Shown here: piece after piece, positions 37,701 through 46,666 of the stretch | How positions within the stretch are numbered: the first letter of the stretch is position 1 | Layout of the letters: each line of letters opens with the position of its first letter | Source of the DNA: Hyphomicrobiales bacterium | GTDB taxonomy: Bacteria > Pseudomonadota > Alphaproteobacteria > Rhizobiales > Rhizobiaceae | Reading direction: 5' to 3' | Assembly (NCBI GenBank): GCA_900472575.1 | Contig: UCIV01000004.1 | Coordinates: 62,001-126,000, forward strand | DNA length: 64,000 nucleotides | Notes under the pieces: model-generated | Databases searched by the model: none | What the model saw: only the letters and a program-made list of their open reading frames with translations | Told to the model about the DNA's origin: nothing | Made by a program: the position numbers and the translations under genes

Positions 37701-38384
37701 TCAGGGAGCTGGCGCCTGATCCTCTTTGGCAGGCGCTTGCTCGATTTCCAGATCGGGGCGGATGAAATCGCCCTTCTGGTTCATCACCCACAGTTCTCCG
37801 CTCGATATATCGAACCAGACGCCGTGAACCGACAGTTCACCCTTTTCCGTCAGCGCCTTGATGAACGGGAAACTCGCAAGATTGGCGATCGAATTGCGGA
37901 TCGAAACCCGCTCAAGAGCCGTCTGCCGCTCCGATGCCGTCATCAGGTCATTGCTTTGGATCTGTGAGGCCGCGGGCCTGACAAGGCCAATCCACTTGCC
38001 GATGAAATCACCCGGCGAAAGCGGTTCGAGCGTCGGATCCAACGCGGCCTGAATGCCCCCGCAGCGGCCGTGGCCCATGACCACGATATCGCGGATCTTC
38101 AACACCTGGATTGCATATTCAAGAGCGGCCGAAGTGCCATGGAACTGGCTGTCCGGCTCATACGGCGGCACCATGTTGGCAATGTTGCGAACCACGAAAA
38201 GCTCACCCGGACCACAGTCGAAAATCGTTTCCGGTGCCGCACGGGAGTCACAACAGGCAATCAGCAGCGTGTGAGGCTTCTGCCCATTTTCGGCAAGAAC
38301 ACGGTAACGCTCGCGCTCGTCGGTGTAGCGTCCGCTCATGAAGTTGCGGTAGCCCGCAAGCAGTTTGGCTGGAAAATAGGTCAT
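37701..38384 (-). CDS. Beta-class carbonic anhydrase
   Basis: Zinc enzyme interconverting CO2 and bicarbonate. It has 227 residues; zinc ligands are C44 (in A-C-C-D-S-R, with D46-R48 dyad), H105 and C108 (G-H-G-R-C-G-G). The segment E-L-F-V-V-R-N-I-A-N is typical of the family. There is no signal peptide, so it is cytoplasmic. It probably supplies bicarbonate for carboxylases. It is divergent from the glutamate dehydrogenase gene. Confidence 0.95.
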   Translation of the reverse strand: MTYFPAKLLAGYRNFMSGRYTDERERYRVLAENGQKPHTLLIACCDSRAAPETIFDCGPGELFVVRNIANMVPPYEPDSQFHGTSAALEYAIQVLKIRDIVVMGHGRCGGIQAALDPTLEPLSPGDFIGKWIGLVRPAASQIQSNDLMTASERQTALERVSIRNSIANLASFPFIKALTEKGELSVHGVWFDISSGELWVMNQKGDFIRPDLEIEQAPAKEDQAPAP

Positions 38385-38460
38385 GAGGGCTACGAATATT
38401 ATGCCTTTGAACCAAGATCAACGGCCCGTTACGCGCAATCCGGTTCCCCCTTCGCTTTGG

Positions 38461-38504
38461 CCTCATAGCCTTTTGGATTGGCCCTATTTGCATATCCTAT
38501 GAGG
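38461..38504. promoter_or_regulatory. Long-arm dyad between the carbonic anhydrase and gdh genes
   Basis: CCTCATAG (38461-38468) and CTATGAGG (38497-38504) are perfect 8-bp inverted repeats 28 nt apart, in the 297-bp divergent region. The spacing suggests two half-sites on the same DNA face, or a hairpin. No known consensus is recognised. Confidence 0.35.
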
Positions 38505-38681
38505 TGTGCGGCGATGAAGGGCTATATTCATGATCACATGCTGAAAAAATCGATTTTATTGTCGTGGCAACAATTCTTTGCCAAATCCTGTCAAGATTGC
38601 TGCGCAAAACAGTGCTAACTGCTCCAATGTGGACGGATTCGCGCCGTTCTCTGCAGCATTCAGCCAGAAAAGGGAGAGATC

Positions 38682-41600
38682 ATGGTCTGGAAGAATAGCC
38701 CCAAGCGCAGCAAGCAGATGGATGGGGCGCGGTCATTCGCGAGCAAGGCCGGCAAGGACTTTCTCGATCCAGCCATTCTGTTCGGACGCGCCAGCGACGA
38801 CGATCTCGCAAGCTATACCCCGGAAATGCTCGGGATCGCCGCAGCGCATGCCGCAGCTCGCGTCAAGGCGTGGAACCGCGTCCGTGCCGATATCACCGTC
38901 ACTCAGATACCGGGGGTCGAACCGGACGGAATAGCCGTCTGGGTCTTGACCGTGATCGACCGGAACATGCCGTTCCTGTTCGATTCCGTCATGGGCGAGG
39001 TGACGGCCAGCCATCGCGGCGTTGCCATGGCAGTGCATCCGATCCTCACGATCGAGCCGGGCAAGGAGCCGGTGCTGCGCAGCAATGACGAGCCAACCGA
39101 CCCGGCCCATCAGGTCAGCCTCATCCAGCTGCATATCGCCCAACTGAACGAGGAGCAATCAAATCATCTGATCGAGCGCATCCGCTTCATCCTCGATCAG
39201 GTGCATCTGTCGATCACCGACTGGTCCGCCATGCTCGACACCATGGATGGCGCGGCCAAGCAACTCTTGAATGCCAAACCACGCAAGGGTGCCAATCGCG
39301 ACGAGGCATTGGCCTTCCTCGACTGGCTGCGGGACGACAATTTCACCTTCCTCGGCATGCGCGAATACGTCTATTCCGGCAAGGGATCCAAGGCGACCGT
39401 GGAACGCGGCAAGGGCAGGGGTCTCGGCATTCTGTCCGATCCGGACGTCCTGGTCCTGCGCCAGGGCAAGGATCAGGTCACGACCACGCCGGAAATTCTC
39501 GAATTCCTCGACGGACCGCAATTCCTCATCGTCACCAAGGCGAATGTAAAATCCGTTGTCCATCGACGCGCCTACATGGACTATATCGGCGTCAAGCGGT
39601 TTGACGAGAACGGTCATGTCGTCGGCGAGCTGCGGATTGTCGGCCTGTTCACCGCGACCGCCTATACCCATTCTGTCCGTGAAATCCCGTTGCTGCGCGA
39701 AAAGGTCGATGACATCGACCGGCATTTCGGTTTCGATCCCTACAGCCATTCCGGCCGTATGCTAGAAAACACGCTCGAATCCTATCCGCGTGACGATCTC
39801 TTCCAGATCGATACCGATCTTCTGGCGAAATTCTGCGAACAGATCATGGAATTGAGCGAAAGGCCGCGGGTGCGCACCCTCGCCCGTATTGACCATTTCG
39901 ACCGCTTCGTCTCGACGATCGTTTACGTGCCGCGTGAGGACTATAATTCGCTGGTCCGGGAAAAGGTCGGTGCCTATCTGGCGCGCGTTTTTGAAGGTCA
40001 CGTATCGGCCTATTATCCCGCCTTCCCAGAAGGCGGTGTAGCGCGCGTTCACTTCATCATCGGACGCCGTGGCGGCAAGACGCCCCGCATAAGCCAGGCA
40101 AAGCTTGAGGAGGCGATCCGCCTGATCTCCACGCCTTGGGAAGAGCAGTTCTCCCTCCTGGCCGAACACGGTCCCCGGCTTTCCGTGACCAATGCGTTCC
40201 AGGAAGCCTTCACGCCGGAAGAAACCTTTGCCGACCTGCCGGACATCGCCGCCTGCGCTTCCGGCGAAACCATCCGTATCGAGTTCTACAAGCGCCCGAC
40301 GGATGAAGCCAACAGCGTCTCGCTGAAGATCTTCCACGGCGACCACCACCTGTCGCTGTCGCGCCGGGTGCCGCTTCTGGAAAACCTCGGCTTCCGGGTG
40401 GTCAGCGAGCAGACTTTCGAAATCCACGTCGGTCCGGATGCTAAACTGATAGTCCTGCATGACATGGAATTGCAGCTCCGTGATGGACGCGAGATCGACC
40501 TTTCTCAGGAAGGTCCACTGCTGGAAGAGGCATTTCTTCTGGCATTCGAGGGATCGGTCGACAATGACGGCTTCAACCGTCTTGTTCTGCTTGCCGGCCT
40601 CTCGGCCCGCGAAACCACGGTTCTGCGCGCCTATGCCCGTTATCTGCGCCAAACCGGCATCGTCTACTCCCAAACCTATATCGCCGATACGCTGGTAAAA
40701 TATCCCGAAGCGGCAGCGAGCATCTTCAAGCTTTTCCAGGCCAGTTTCGACCCGGAACTTGCTGAAAAGGCGCGGACGAAGAAGCTGATACAGCTTCATG
40801 GCGCCATCGAGATCAGCCTTTCGGCCGTGCCCAGCCTCGACGAGGACCGCACGCTGCGGCGCTTCGTCAACGCCATCGATGCGACTTTGCGCACCAACTA
40901 TTTCCAGCGTGATGAAAACGGCGCGCCGAAAAGGATGCTGGCCTTCAAGTTCGATCCCGAGCTTCTCGACGGCCTGCCGCAGCCTCGCCCCTTCCGCGAA
41001 ATGTTCGCTTACGGCACCGAGGTCGAAGGCGTGCACCTGCGCTTCGGCAAGGTTGCTCGCGGCGGCCTGCGCTGGTCGGATCGTGGCGAGGATTACCGGA
41101 CCGAAGTGCTTGGCTTGGTCAAGGCCCAGCAGGTGAAGAACGCCGTTATCGTGCCGGTCGGCGCCAAGGGCGGTTTCTTCCCGAAAATGCTGCCCGCCGG
41201 TGGCTCGCGTGACGACGTCTTCAATGCCGGCAAGGAAGCCTACAAGACCTATATACGCACGCTTCTGTCGATCACCGACAACATCATCGAGGGCGAGATC
41301 GTCGGACCTAAGGACACGATCCGCATCGATGGCGACGACCCCTATTTCGTTGTCGCCGCCGACAAGGGCACTGCAACCTTCTCCGACACTGCCAACGGGC
41401 TGGCGCAGGAAGCCGGCTTCTGGCTCGATGACGCATTCGCTTCCGGCGGATCGGCAGGTTACGATCACAAGAAGATGGGCATTACCGCCCGCGGCGCATG
41501 GGAAGCGGTCAAGCGGCACTTCCGTGAAATGGATGTCGATATCCAGACGACCCCGTTCAACGTTATCGGCGTCGGCGACATGTCCGGCGACGTCTTCGGC

Positions 41601-43442
41601 AACGGCATGCTGCTCTCGCCAAAAATCCGCCTGATCGCAGCCTTCGATCACCGCGATATCTTCATCGACCCGGATCCGGATATCCAAAAATCCTTCAAGG
41701 AACGCAGCCGAATGTTCGCCCTGCCGCGCTCCAGCTGGCAGGATTATGATCGCAGCACGCTGTCCGAAGGCGCGATGATCATTTCCCGCTCAGAAAAGTC
41801 GGTAAAGCTGACCAAGCAAGCGGCAGCGGCGATCGGGCTCGACAAGACCACGGCCACCCCGTTCGAAATCATGACGGCGATCCTTAAAAGCGAAGCCGAT
41901 CTCCTCTGGTTCGGCGGCATCGGCACCTATATCCGCGCAGCCGCCGAGACGGATACGGAGGTCGGCGATCGCGCCAACGACCCCATCCGCGTCACCGCTG
42001 GAGAAGTGCGCGCTAAGGTGATCGGCGAGGGCGCCAATCTCGGTGTCACCCAGAAGGGCCGCATTGCCTATTCGCTCGCTGGCGGACGATGCAACTCCGA
42101 TGCGATCGACAATTCCGCCGGCGTCAACTCCTCCGACGTCGAGGTCAATATCAAGATCGCACTCAATGCGGCCATGCAGGACGGTCGCCTACCGCGTGAC
42201 AAGCGCAACAAGCTTCTGGCCTCGATGACGGACGAAGTGGCGGAACTGGTTCTCCGCAACAACTATCTCCAGCCACTGTCGATCTCGCTGATCGAACGCA
42301 GGGGCATCGGCAACCGCGAACAGCTCTCCCGCCTGATGTCCGTGCTGGAAGGGCAGGGCAAGCTCAACCGCAAGGTCGAGACCCTGCCGGACGATGCGGA
42401 ACTGGCCGAGCGTTATGCGGCAGGCAAGCCGCTCTCCCGCCCGGAAATCGGCGTTCTGCTATCCTATTCGAAGATCGTACTCTTCGATGCGCTTCTCGAA
42501 AGCGTCATTCCGGACGACCCGTATTTTGCGGCGATCCTCAAGGCCTATTTCCCGGCCAAGATGCAGAAACCCTATGCCGGCGATATCGCAAACCATCGCC
42601 TGCATCGCGAAATCGTCGCAACCGCGCTTGCAAACGAAGCGGTCAACCGCGGCGGTCCCGGCTTCATCCAGATGATGAGCGACATGACCGGCGCAACCGC
42701 AGCGAATGTCGTCAAGGCGATCTTCCTGATCCGTGACGGCTTCGACCTGCCCCGCCTCTGGGCCGAGGTCGATGCGCTGGACAATCGCATCCCCGGATCG
42801 GTTCAGAACGATCTGCATGCGCAGATCAACCGCATCATCACCATCGGCACCTATCTCGCCCTACAAACGCAGATCAGCGCTTCACCGCTGACCGAGGCCG
42901 TTGCAAGGCTCAAGGCTGCGATCAAGGGCCTGCATGGCGCAATGACCGAGGAAGTGATTGCCGAAACGGCGCCGCTTGCAGCCGAACTCGAGGCTCAGGG
43001 CGCTCCTGCAAGCCTGATCGCCGAGATCCGCACGCTGTCGGCCCTCGTCATCGCTCCGGAAATCATGCTGATTGCCGACCGAACCGGCGAGAGCATGGCG
43101 CGCGCCGCCGAAAGCTATTTCGGCGTCACCAAGACCTTCCGTGTCAACCGTCTGATCGTTGCCGGTGAAAGGATCAGCACGTCGGACCATTACGAGAGCC
43201 TTGCGCTGTCGCGCGGTCTGCAACAGCTTGCCTCCGCACGGTGTGACATCGTCATCACGGCGCTCACGGAACACCGGAAGGACAAGAAGCCGGTTCAGGC
43301 CTGGATTGCCGCCGACCGCGTGCGTGTGAACCGTATAGGAGCTGAACTGATGGCACTCAGCGATAGCGGCGACCTGACCTTGCCCAAGATCTCCGTCGCG
43401 GCCGGCCTGCTTGGAGACCTCGCGCACGGTCGTCTGGCATAG
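38682..43442 (+). CDS. NAD-specific glutamate dehydrogenase, GDH-180 class
   Basis: Very large catabolic glutamate dehydrogenase (1586 residues) converting glutamate to 2-oxoglutarate and ammonia. An N-terminal regulatory region with ACT-like domains covers roughly the first 700 residues. The catalytic core carries G-G-L-R-W-S-D-R-G-E-D-Y-R-T-E-V-L-G-L and V-G-A-K-G-G-F-F-P-K, with N-V-I-G-V-G-D-M-S-G-D-V-F-G-N-G as the dinucleotide-binding segment. The length matches Streptomyces and Caulobacter GDH-180/GdhZ proteins. An AAGGGAGAG site precedes the ATG. In Caulobacter the homologue also affects cell division. The stop codon overlaps a palindromic intergenic repeat. Confidence 0.95.
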   Translation: MVWKNSPKRSKQMDGARSFASKAGKDFLDPAILFGRASDDDLASYTPEMLGIAAAHAAARVKAWNRVRADITVTQIPGVEPDGIAVWVLTVIDRNMPFLFDSVMGEVTASHRGVAMAVHPILTIEPGKEPVLRSNDEPTDPAHQVSLIQLHIAQLNEEQSNHLIERIRFILDQVHLSITDWSAMLDTMDGAAKQLLNAKPRKGANRDEALAFLDWLRDDNFTFLGMREYVYSGKGSKATVERGKGRGLGILSDPDVLVLRQGKDQVTTTPEILEFLDGPQFLIVTKANVKSVVHRRAYMDYIGVKRFDENGHVVGELRIVGLFTATAYTHSVREIPLLREKVDDIDRHFGFDPYSHSGRMLENTLESYPRDDLFQIDTDLLAKFCEQIMELSERPRVRTLARIDHFDRFVSTIVYVPREDYNSLVREKVGAYLARVFEGHVSAYYPAFPEGGVARVHFIIGRRGGKTPRISQAKLEEAIRLISTPWEEQFSLLAEHGPRLSVTNAFQEAFTPEETFADLPDIAACASGETIRIEFYKRPTDEANSVSLKIFHGDHHLSLSRRVPLLENLGFRVVSEQTFEIHVGPDAKLIVLHDMELQLRDGREIDLSQEGPLLEEAFLLAFEGSVDNDGFNRLVLLAGLSARETTVLRAYARYLRQTGIVYSQTYIADTLVKYPEAAASIFKLFQASFDPELAEKARTKKLIQLHGAIEISLSAVPSLDEDRTLRRFVNAIDATLRTNYFQRDENGAPKRMLAFKFDPELLDGLPQPRPFREMFAYGTEVEGVHLRFGKVARGGLRWSDRGEDYRTEVLGLVKAQQVKNAVIVPVGAKGGFFPKMLPAGGSRDDVFNAGKEAYKTYIRTLLSITDNIIEGEIVGPKDTIRIDGDDPYFVVAADKGTATFSDTANGLAQEAGFWLDDAFASGGSAGYDHKKMGITARGAWEAVKRHFREMDVDIQTTPFNVIGVGDMSGDVFGNGMLLSPKIRLIAAFDHRDIFIDPDPDIQKSFKERSRMFALPRSSWQDYDRSTLSEGAMIISRSEKSVKLTKQAAAAIGLDKTTATPFEIMTAILKSEADLLWFGGIGTYIRAAAETDTEVGDRANDPIRVTAGEVRAKVIGEGANLGVTQKGRIAYSLAGGRCNSDAIDNSAGVNSSDVEVNIKIALNAAMQDGRLPRDKRNKLLASMTDEVAELVLRNNYLQPLSISLIERRGIGNREQLSRLMSVLEGQGKLNRKVETLPDDAELAERYAAGKPLSRPEIGVLLSYSKIVLFDALLESVIPDDPYFAAILKAYFPAKMQKPYAGDIANHRLHREIVATALANEAVNRGGPGFIQMMSDMTGATAANVVKAIFLIRDGFDLPRLWAEVDALDNRIPGSVQNDLHAQINRIITIGTYLALQTQISASPLTEAVARLKAAIKGLHGAMTEEVIAETAPLAAELEAQGAPASLIAEIRTLSALVIAPEIMLIADRTGESMARAAESYFGVTKTFRVNRLIVAGERISTSDHYESLALSRGLQQLASARCDIVITALTEHRKDKKPVQAWIAADRVRVNRIGAELMALSDSGDLTLPKISVAAGLLGDLAHGRLA

Positions 43443-43522
43443 AGCAATTCCAGCAAAAGTGGAAACCGGTTTTGCGTCCGGAATTGCGGTGAAATAAAGA
43501 GATAGAGTAATTTCGCTTTTCA
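43442..43522. repeat. Palindromic rhizobial intergenic repeat (degenerate copy)
   Basis: The element starts at the gdh stop codon: GCAATTCC (43444-43451) and GGAATTGC (43480-43487) are perfect 8-bp arms. Inside them GCAAAA and TTTTGC form further pairs, and AAATAAAGAGATAGAGTAATTTC follows as separated AT-rich flank. I recognise this arrangement (AGAGCAATTCCAGCAAAAG, then GTTTTGCGTCCGGAATTGC) as a short repeat scattered through intergenic regions of Rhizobiales genomes. This is from memory; no second copy was noticed in the window. Confidence 0.65.
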
Positions 43523-43557
43523 AAGAAAGGCGGAAGTACTCCAGCGCGAGGGACTGG

Positions 43558-44958
43558 ATGGGAGGTCACGACATCGATAAAGCGCCGGCGAAAACGAGCC
43601 GGCGCGGTATATGGGGCTGGATGCTGTTCGACTGGGCGGCGCAACCCTTCTTCACCGTTGTCACGACCTTCATCTTCGGCCCCTATTTCGTCGCGCGTCT
43701 GACCGACGACCCGATCTCGGCCCAGACGGCATGGAGCAACATGGCGACGGTCTCCTCGATCGTCATCGCCATCCTGTCGCCGGTTCTCGGTTCGATCGCC
43801 GATCAGTCCGGTGCGCGCAAGCCGTGGATCGCAAGCTTTGCCGCCGTGAAGATCGCGTGTCTGCTGATGTTGTGGTTCGCCGCACCCGGCTCCCCGCTGA
43901 TCCTGCCGATCACCCTGATGGTCTTCGCCTCGATCGCGGCGGAATTCTCCATCGTCTTCAACGATTCCATGATGCCGCGCCTCGTCTCCAGGGATGAGGT
44001 CGGCAGGATTTCCAACATCGCCTGGGGTCTCGGCTATCTCGGTGGCATGATCGTGCTGATCGCCGTCGTGACGCTGCTTGCCGCAAATCCCGAAACCGGC
44101 CTGACGCTGATCGGCATCCCCCCGCTTCTCGGCCTTGATCCGGCGCTCGGCGAGGATGCCCGCATCACCGGCCCGATTGCAGCGATCTGGTATCTTGTTT
44201 TCATTCTGCCGATGTTCCTCTTCACACCTGATGCGAAAAAGGGCCTACCCCTGGCAGCCGCCGTCCGCTCCGGCTTGGCAGAGCTGCGCGGCACGCTTGG
44301 CGAGTTGCGTCGGCGTCGGGGCATCACCCGCTTCCTGATCGCCCGCATGCTCTATCAGGATGGCGTCAACGGCCTGCTCATCCTCGGCGGCGTTTTCGCC
44401 GCCGGCATGTTCGGTTGGGCGACGATCGAGATCGGCCTTTACGGCATCATCCTTAACGTCGTCGCCATCTTCGGCTGCATGGCTGCAGGTGCGCTGGACA
44501 GGGTGCTCGGCTCCAAGACCGTCGTGCTGATCAGCCTCGTCCTGTTGCTCATAGCAACGCTTGGCATCATCTCCACCAATCCGGGCAGTGTGCTGTTCGG
44601 GAGGATCCCGTTGTCGCTGGAAGACAGCCAGGGCTGGTTCGGCACCGCGGCGGAAAAGGCTTATGTCCTGTTCGGCCTGTTGATCGGCATTGCCTTCGGC
44701 CCGGTACAGGCCTCGTCGCGCTCCTATCTGGCGCGGTCGATCGAACTTGATGAAACCGGGCGCTATTTCGGCATATATGCGCTGTCTGGACGGGCGACGA
44801 GCTTTCTCGCCACCCTGTCCTTTTCCATCGTCACCTATGCCACGGGCTCGGCCCATCTCGGCATGGCAACGCTGCTGATCTTCCTCGTGACCGGCCTAGC
44901 GCAGCTGATTGCAACGCCATACCCAGCCGACAAAGCCGGAGAGACTCCGGCTAAGTAA
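43558..44958 (+). CDS. MFS transporter, UMF1/Atg22-like family
   Basis: 466-residue membrane protein with about twelve helices. The N-terminal signature W-M-L-F-D-W-A-A-Q-P-F-F-T-V and L-S-P-V-L-G-S-I-A-D-Q-S-G-A-R-K-P-W are typical of the UMF1 (vacuole effluxer Atg22-like) family. The C-terminal half has G-P-V-Q-A-S-S-R-S-Y-L-A-R. A cytoplasmic charged loop divides the halves near residue 240. Bacterial members have no established substrate. It follows gdh by 115 nt containing a repeat, so cotranscription is uncertain. Confidence 0.88.
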   Translation: MGGHDIDKAPAKTSRRGIWGWMLFDWAAQPFFTVVTTFIFGPYFVARLTDDPISAQTAWSNMATVSSIVIAILSPVLGSIADQSGARKPWIASFAAVKIACLLMLWFAAPGSPLILPITLMVFASIAAEFSIVFNDSMMPRLVSRDEVGRISNIAWGLGYLGGMIVLIAVVTLLAANPETGLTLIGIPPLLGLDPALGEDARITGPIAAIWYLVFILPMFLFTPDAKKGLPLAAAVRSGLAELRGTLGELRRRRGITRFLIARMLYQDGVNGLLILGGVFAAGMFGWATIEIGLYGIILNVVAIFGCMAAGALDRVLGSKTVVLISLVLLLIATLGIISTNPGSVLFGRIPLSLEDSQGWFGTAAEKAYVLFGLLIGIAFGPVQASSRSYLARSIELDETGRYFGIYALSGRATSFLATLSFSIVTYATGSAHLGMATLLIFLVTGLAQLIATPYPADKAGETPAK

Positions 44959-44966
44959 ATGCAAAC

Positions 44967-46583
44967 TTAGTGCCGGAAGTGACGCATGCCGGTGAAGACC
45001 ATGGCGACGTTATGCTCGTCGGCAGCTGCAATAACTTCCGCATCGCGCATGGAGCCGCCCGGCTGGATGACGGCGGTTGCACCAGCCGAAATCGCCGAAA
45101 GCAGGCCGTCCGCAAACGGGAAGAAGGCTTCCGAAGCAACGGCCGAACCCTTGGTCATCGGCTCGGCCCAACCCATGGCCTTGGCGGCATCCTCAGCCTT
45201 CAGGCCGGCGATACGGGCGGAATCGATACGGCTCATCTGGCCGGCGCCGATACCCGCCGTCTGGCCTTCCTTGGCATAGACAATGGCGTTCGACTTGACG
45301 TGCTTGGCAACCTTGTAGGCGAACTTCAGGTCTTCCATCTCGGTCGCTGTCGGCGCACGCTTGGTCACGACCTTCAGCTCGACATCCTCGATCACGCCGC
45401 TGTCGCGGCTCTGCACCAGAAGGCCACCGGCAACCGTCTTTGCGGTAATGCCGCGCGAACGCGGGTCAGGCAGGCCGCCTGTCACGAGCAGGCGCAGGTT
45501 CGGCTTTTTGGCAATGATCGCCTTTGCCTCTTCGGAAACTTCCGGCGCGATGATGACTTCGGTGAACAGCTTGACGATCTCTTCCGCCGTCTCGCCATCG
45601 AGAAGCTGGTTGAGCGCGATGATGCCGCCGAAGGCAGAGGTGCTGTCGCAGGCCAGTGCCCGCAGATAGGCGTCCTTCAGCGTCGAGCCAGTGGCAACAC
45701 CACACGGATTGGCATGCTTGATGATCGCGCAGGCCGGCCCCTGATCGGCCGAAAACTCGCCGATCAGCTCGAAGGCGCCGTCCGTATCGTTAATGTTGTT
45801 ATACGAAAGCTGTTTGCCCTGCAGCAGCGTGGCAGTCGCAACGCCGGGACGGTTCTCGCCGGTCACGTAGAAACCGGCGCTCTGATGCGGGTTTTCGCCG
45901 TAACGCATGGCTTCCTTCAGCACACCGCCGATCGTCCGGTAAGCCGGCGTCTCGATTTCGAGCGCTTCAGCAAACCAGTTGGAAATCGCAGTGTCATAGG
46001 CCGCGGTACGCGCATAGGCCTTGGCGGCCAGCTTCTGGCGGAAGGCATATTCCGTCTCGCCGCCATTGGCCTTCAGCGCTTCGATCAATGGCGCATAGTC
46101 GGCCGGATCGGTAACGATCGCAACATAAGCATGGTTCTTGGCCGAGGCACGGATCATCGCCGGGCCACCGATATCGATGTTTTCGACCGTCGTCGGATAG
46201 TCGCCGCCGGTGGCACGCACTTCCTCGAACGGGTAGAGATTGATGACGGCAAGATCGATGCCCTCGATCCCATGCTGCTTCATCGCCGCGACATGTTCTT
46301 CATCGTCACGGATCGACAGCAGTCCGCCATGAACACTCGGATGCAGCGTCTTCACGCGGCCGTCCATGATTTCCGGAAAGCCCGTGACTTCGGAAACATC
46401 GGTGACGGCAAGCCCGGCTGCAGCGATTGCCTTGTGCGTTCCGCCGGTCGACAGCAACCTGACGCCCTGTTCGGTAAGCGCCTTCGCCAACTCGATGATG
46501 CCGGCCTTGTCAGACACGGAAAGCAGAGCGGTGCGGATTTTCACGCGGTCAGGGGCGGGGATTTTTTTGGAAGCAACGGCCAT
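44967..46583 (-). CDS. purH: Bifunctional AICAR formyltransferase / IMP cyclohydrolase
   Basis: Last two steps of IMP synthesis. It has 538 residues: an MGS-type cyclohydrolase domain (about 15-160; [15 protein letters not shown]) and a C-terminal AICAR transformylase domain ([18 protein letters not shown] catalytic region; D-S-F/A-F-P-F-A-D-G). AGGAGA lies before the ATG. The converging MFS gene ends 8 nt away, with no terminator visible between them. Confidence 0.96.
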   Translation of the reverse strand: MAVASKKIPAPDRVKIRTALLSVSDKAGIIELAKALTEQGVRLLSTGGTHKAIAAAGLAVTDVSEVTGFPEIMDGRVKTLHPSVHGGLLSIRDDEEHVAAMKQHGIEGIDLAVINLYPFEEVRATGGDYPTTVENIDIGGPAMIRASAKNHAYVAIVTDPADYAPLIEALKANGGETEYAFRQKLAAKAYARTAAYDTAISNWFAEALEIETPAYRTIGGVLKEAMRYGENPHQSAGFYVTGENRPGVATATLLQGKQLSYNNINDTDGAFELIGEFSADQGPACAIIKHANPCGVATGSTLKDAYLRALACDSTSAFGGIIALNQLLDGETAEEIVKLFTEVIIAPEVSEEAKAIIAKKPNLRLLVTGGLPDPRSRGITAKTVAGGLLVQSRDSGVIEDVELKVVTKRAPTATEMEDLKFAYKVAKHVKSNAIVYAKEGQTAGIGAGQMSRIDSARIAGLKAEDAAKAMGWAEPMTKGSAVASEAFFPFADGLLSAISAGATAVIQPGGSMRDAEVIAAADEHNVAMVFTGMRHFRH

Positions 46584-46666
46584 CGGTCTCTCCTGAAAGA
46601 GCTTGCCACAGAGGGGCGGGAAGGGGATGGGCCGCGGTTAGCACAGCTGGCGCAAAGAAGAAACGC

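Noticed and set aside
39762-41687. 641-codon open frame antisense to the glutamate dehydrogenase gene
   Set aside because: It mirrors the codon pattern of the gdh frame, a known artefact of GC-rich third positions. It has no ribosome site and no recognisable domain.
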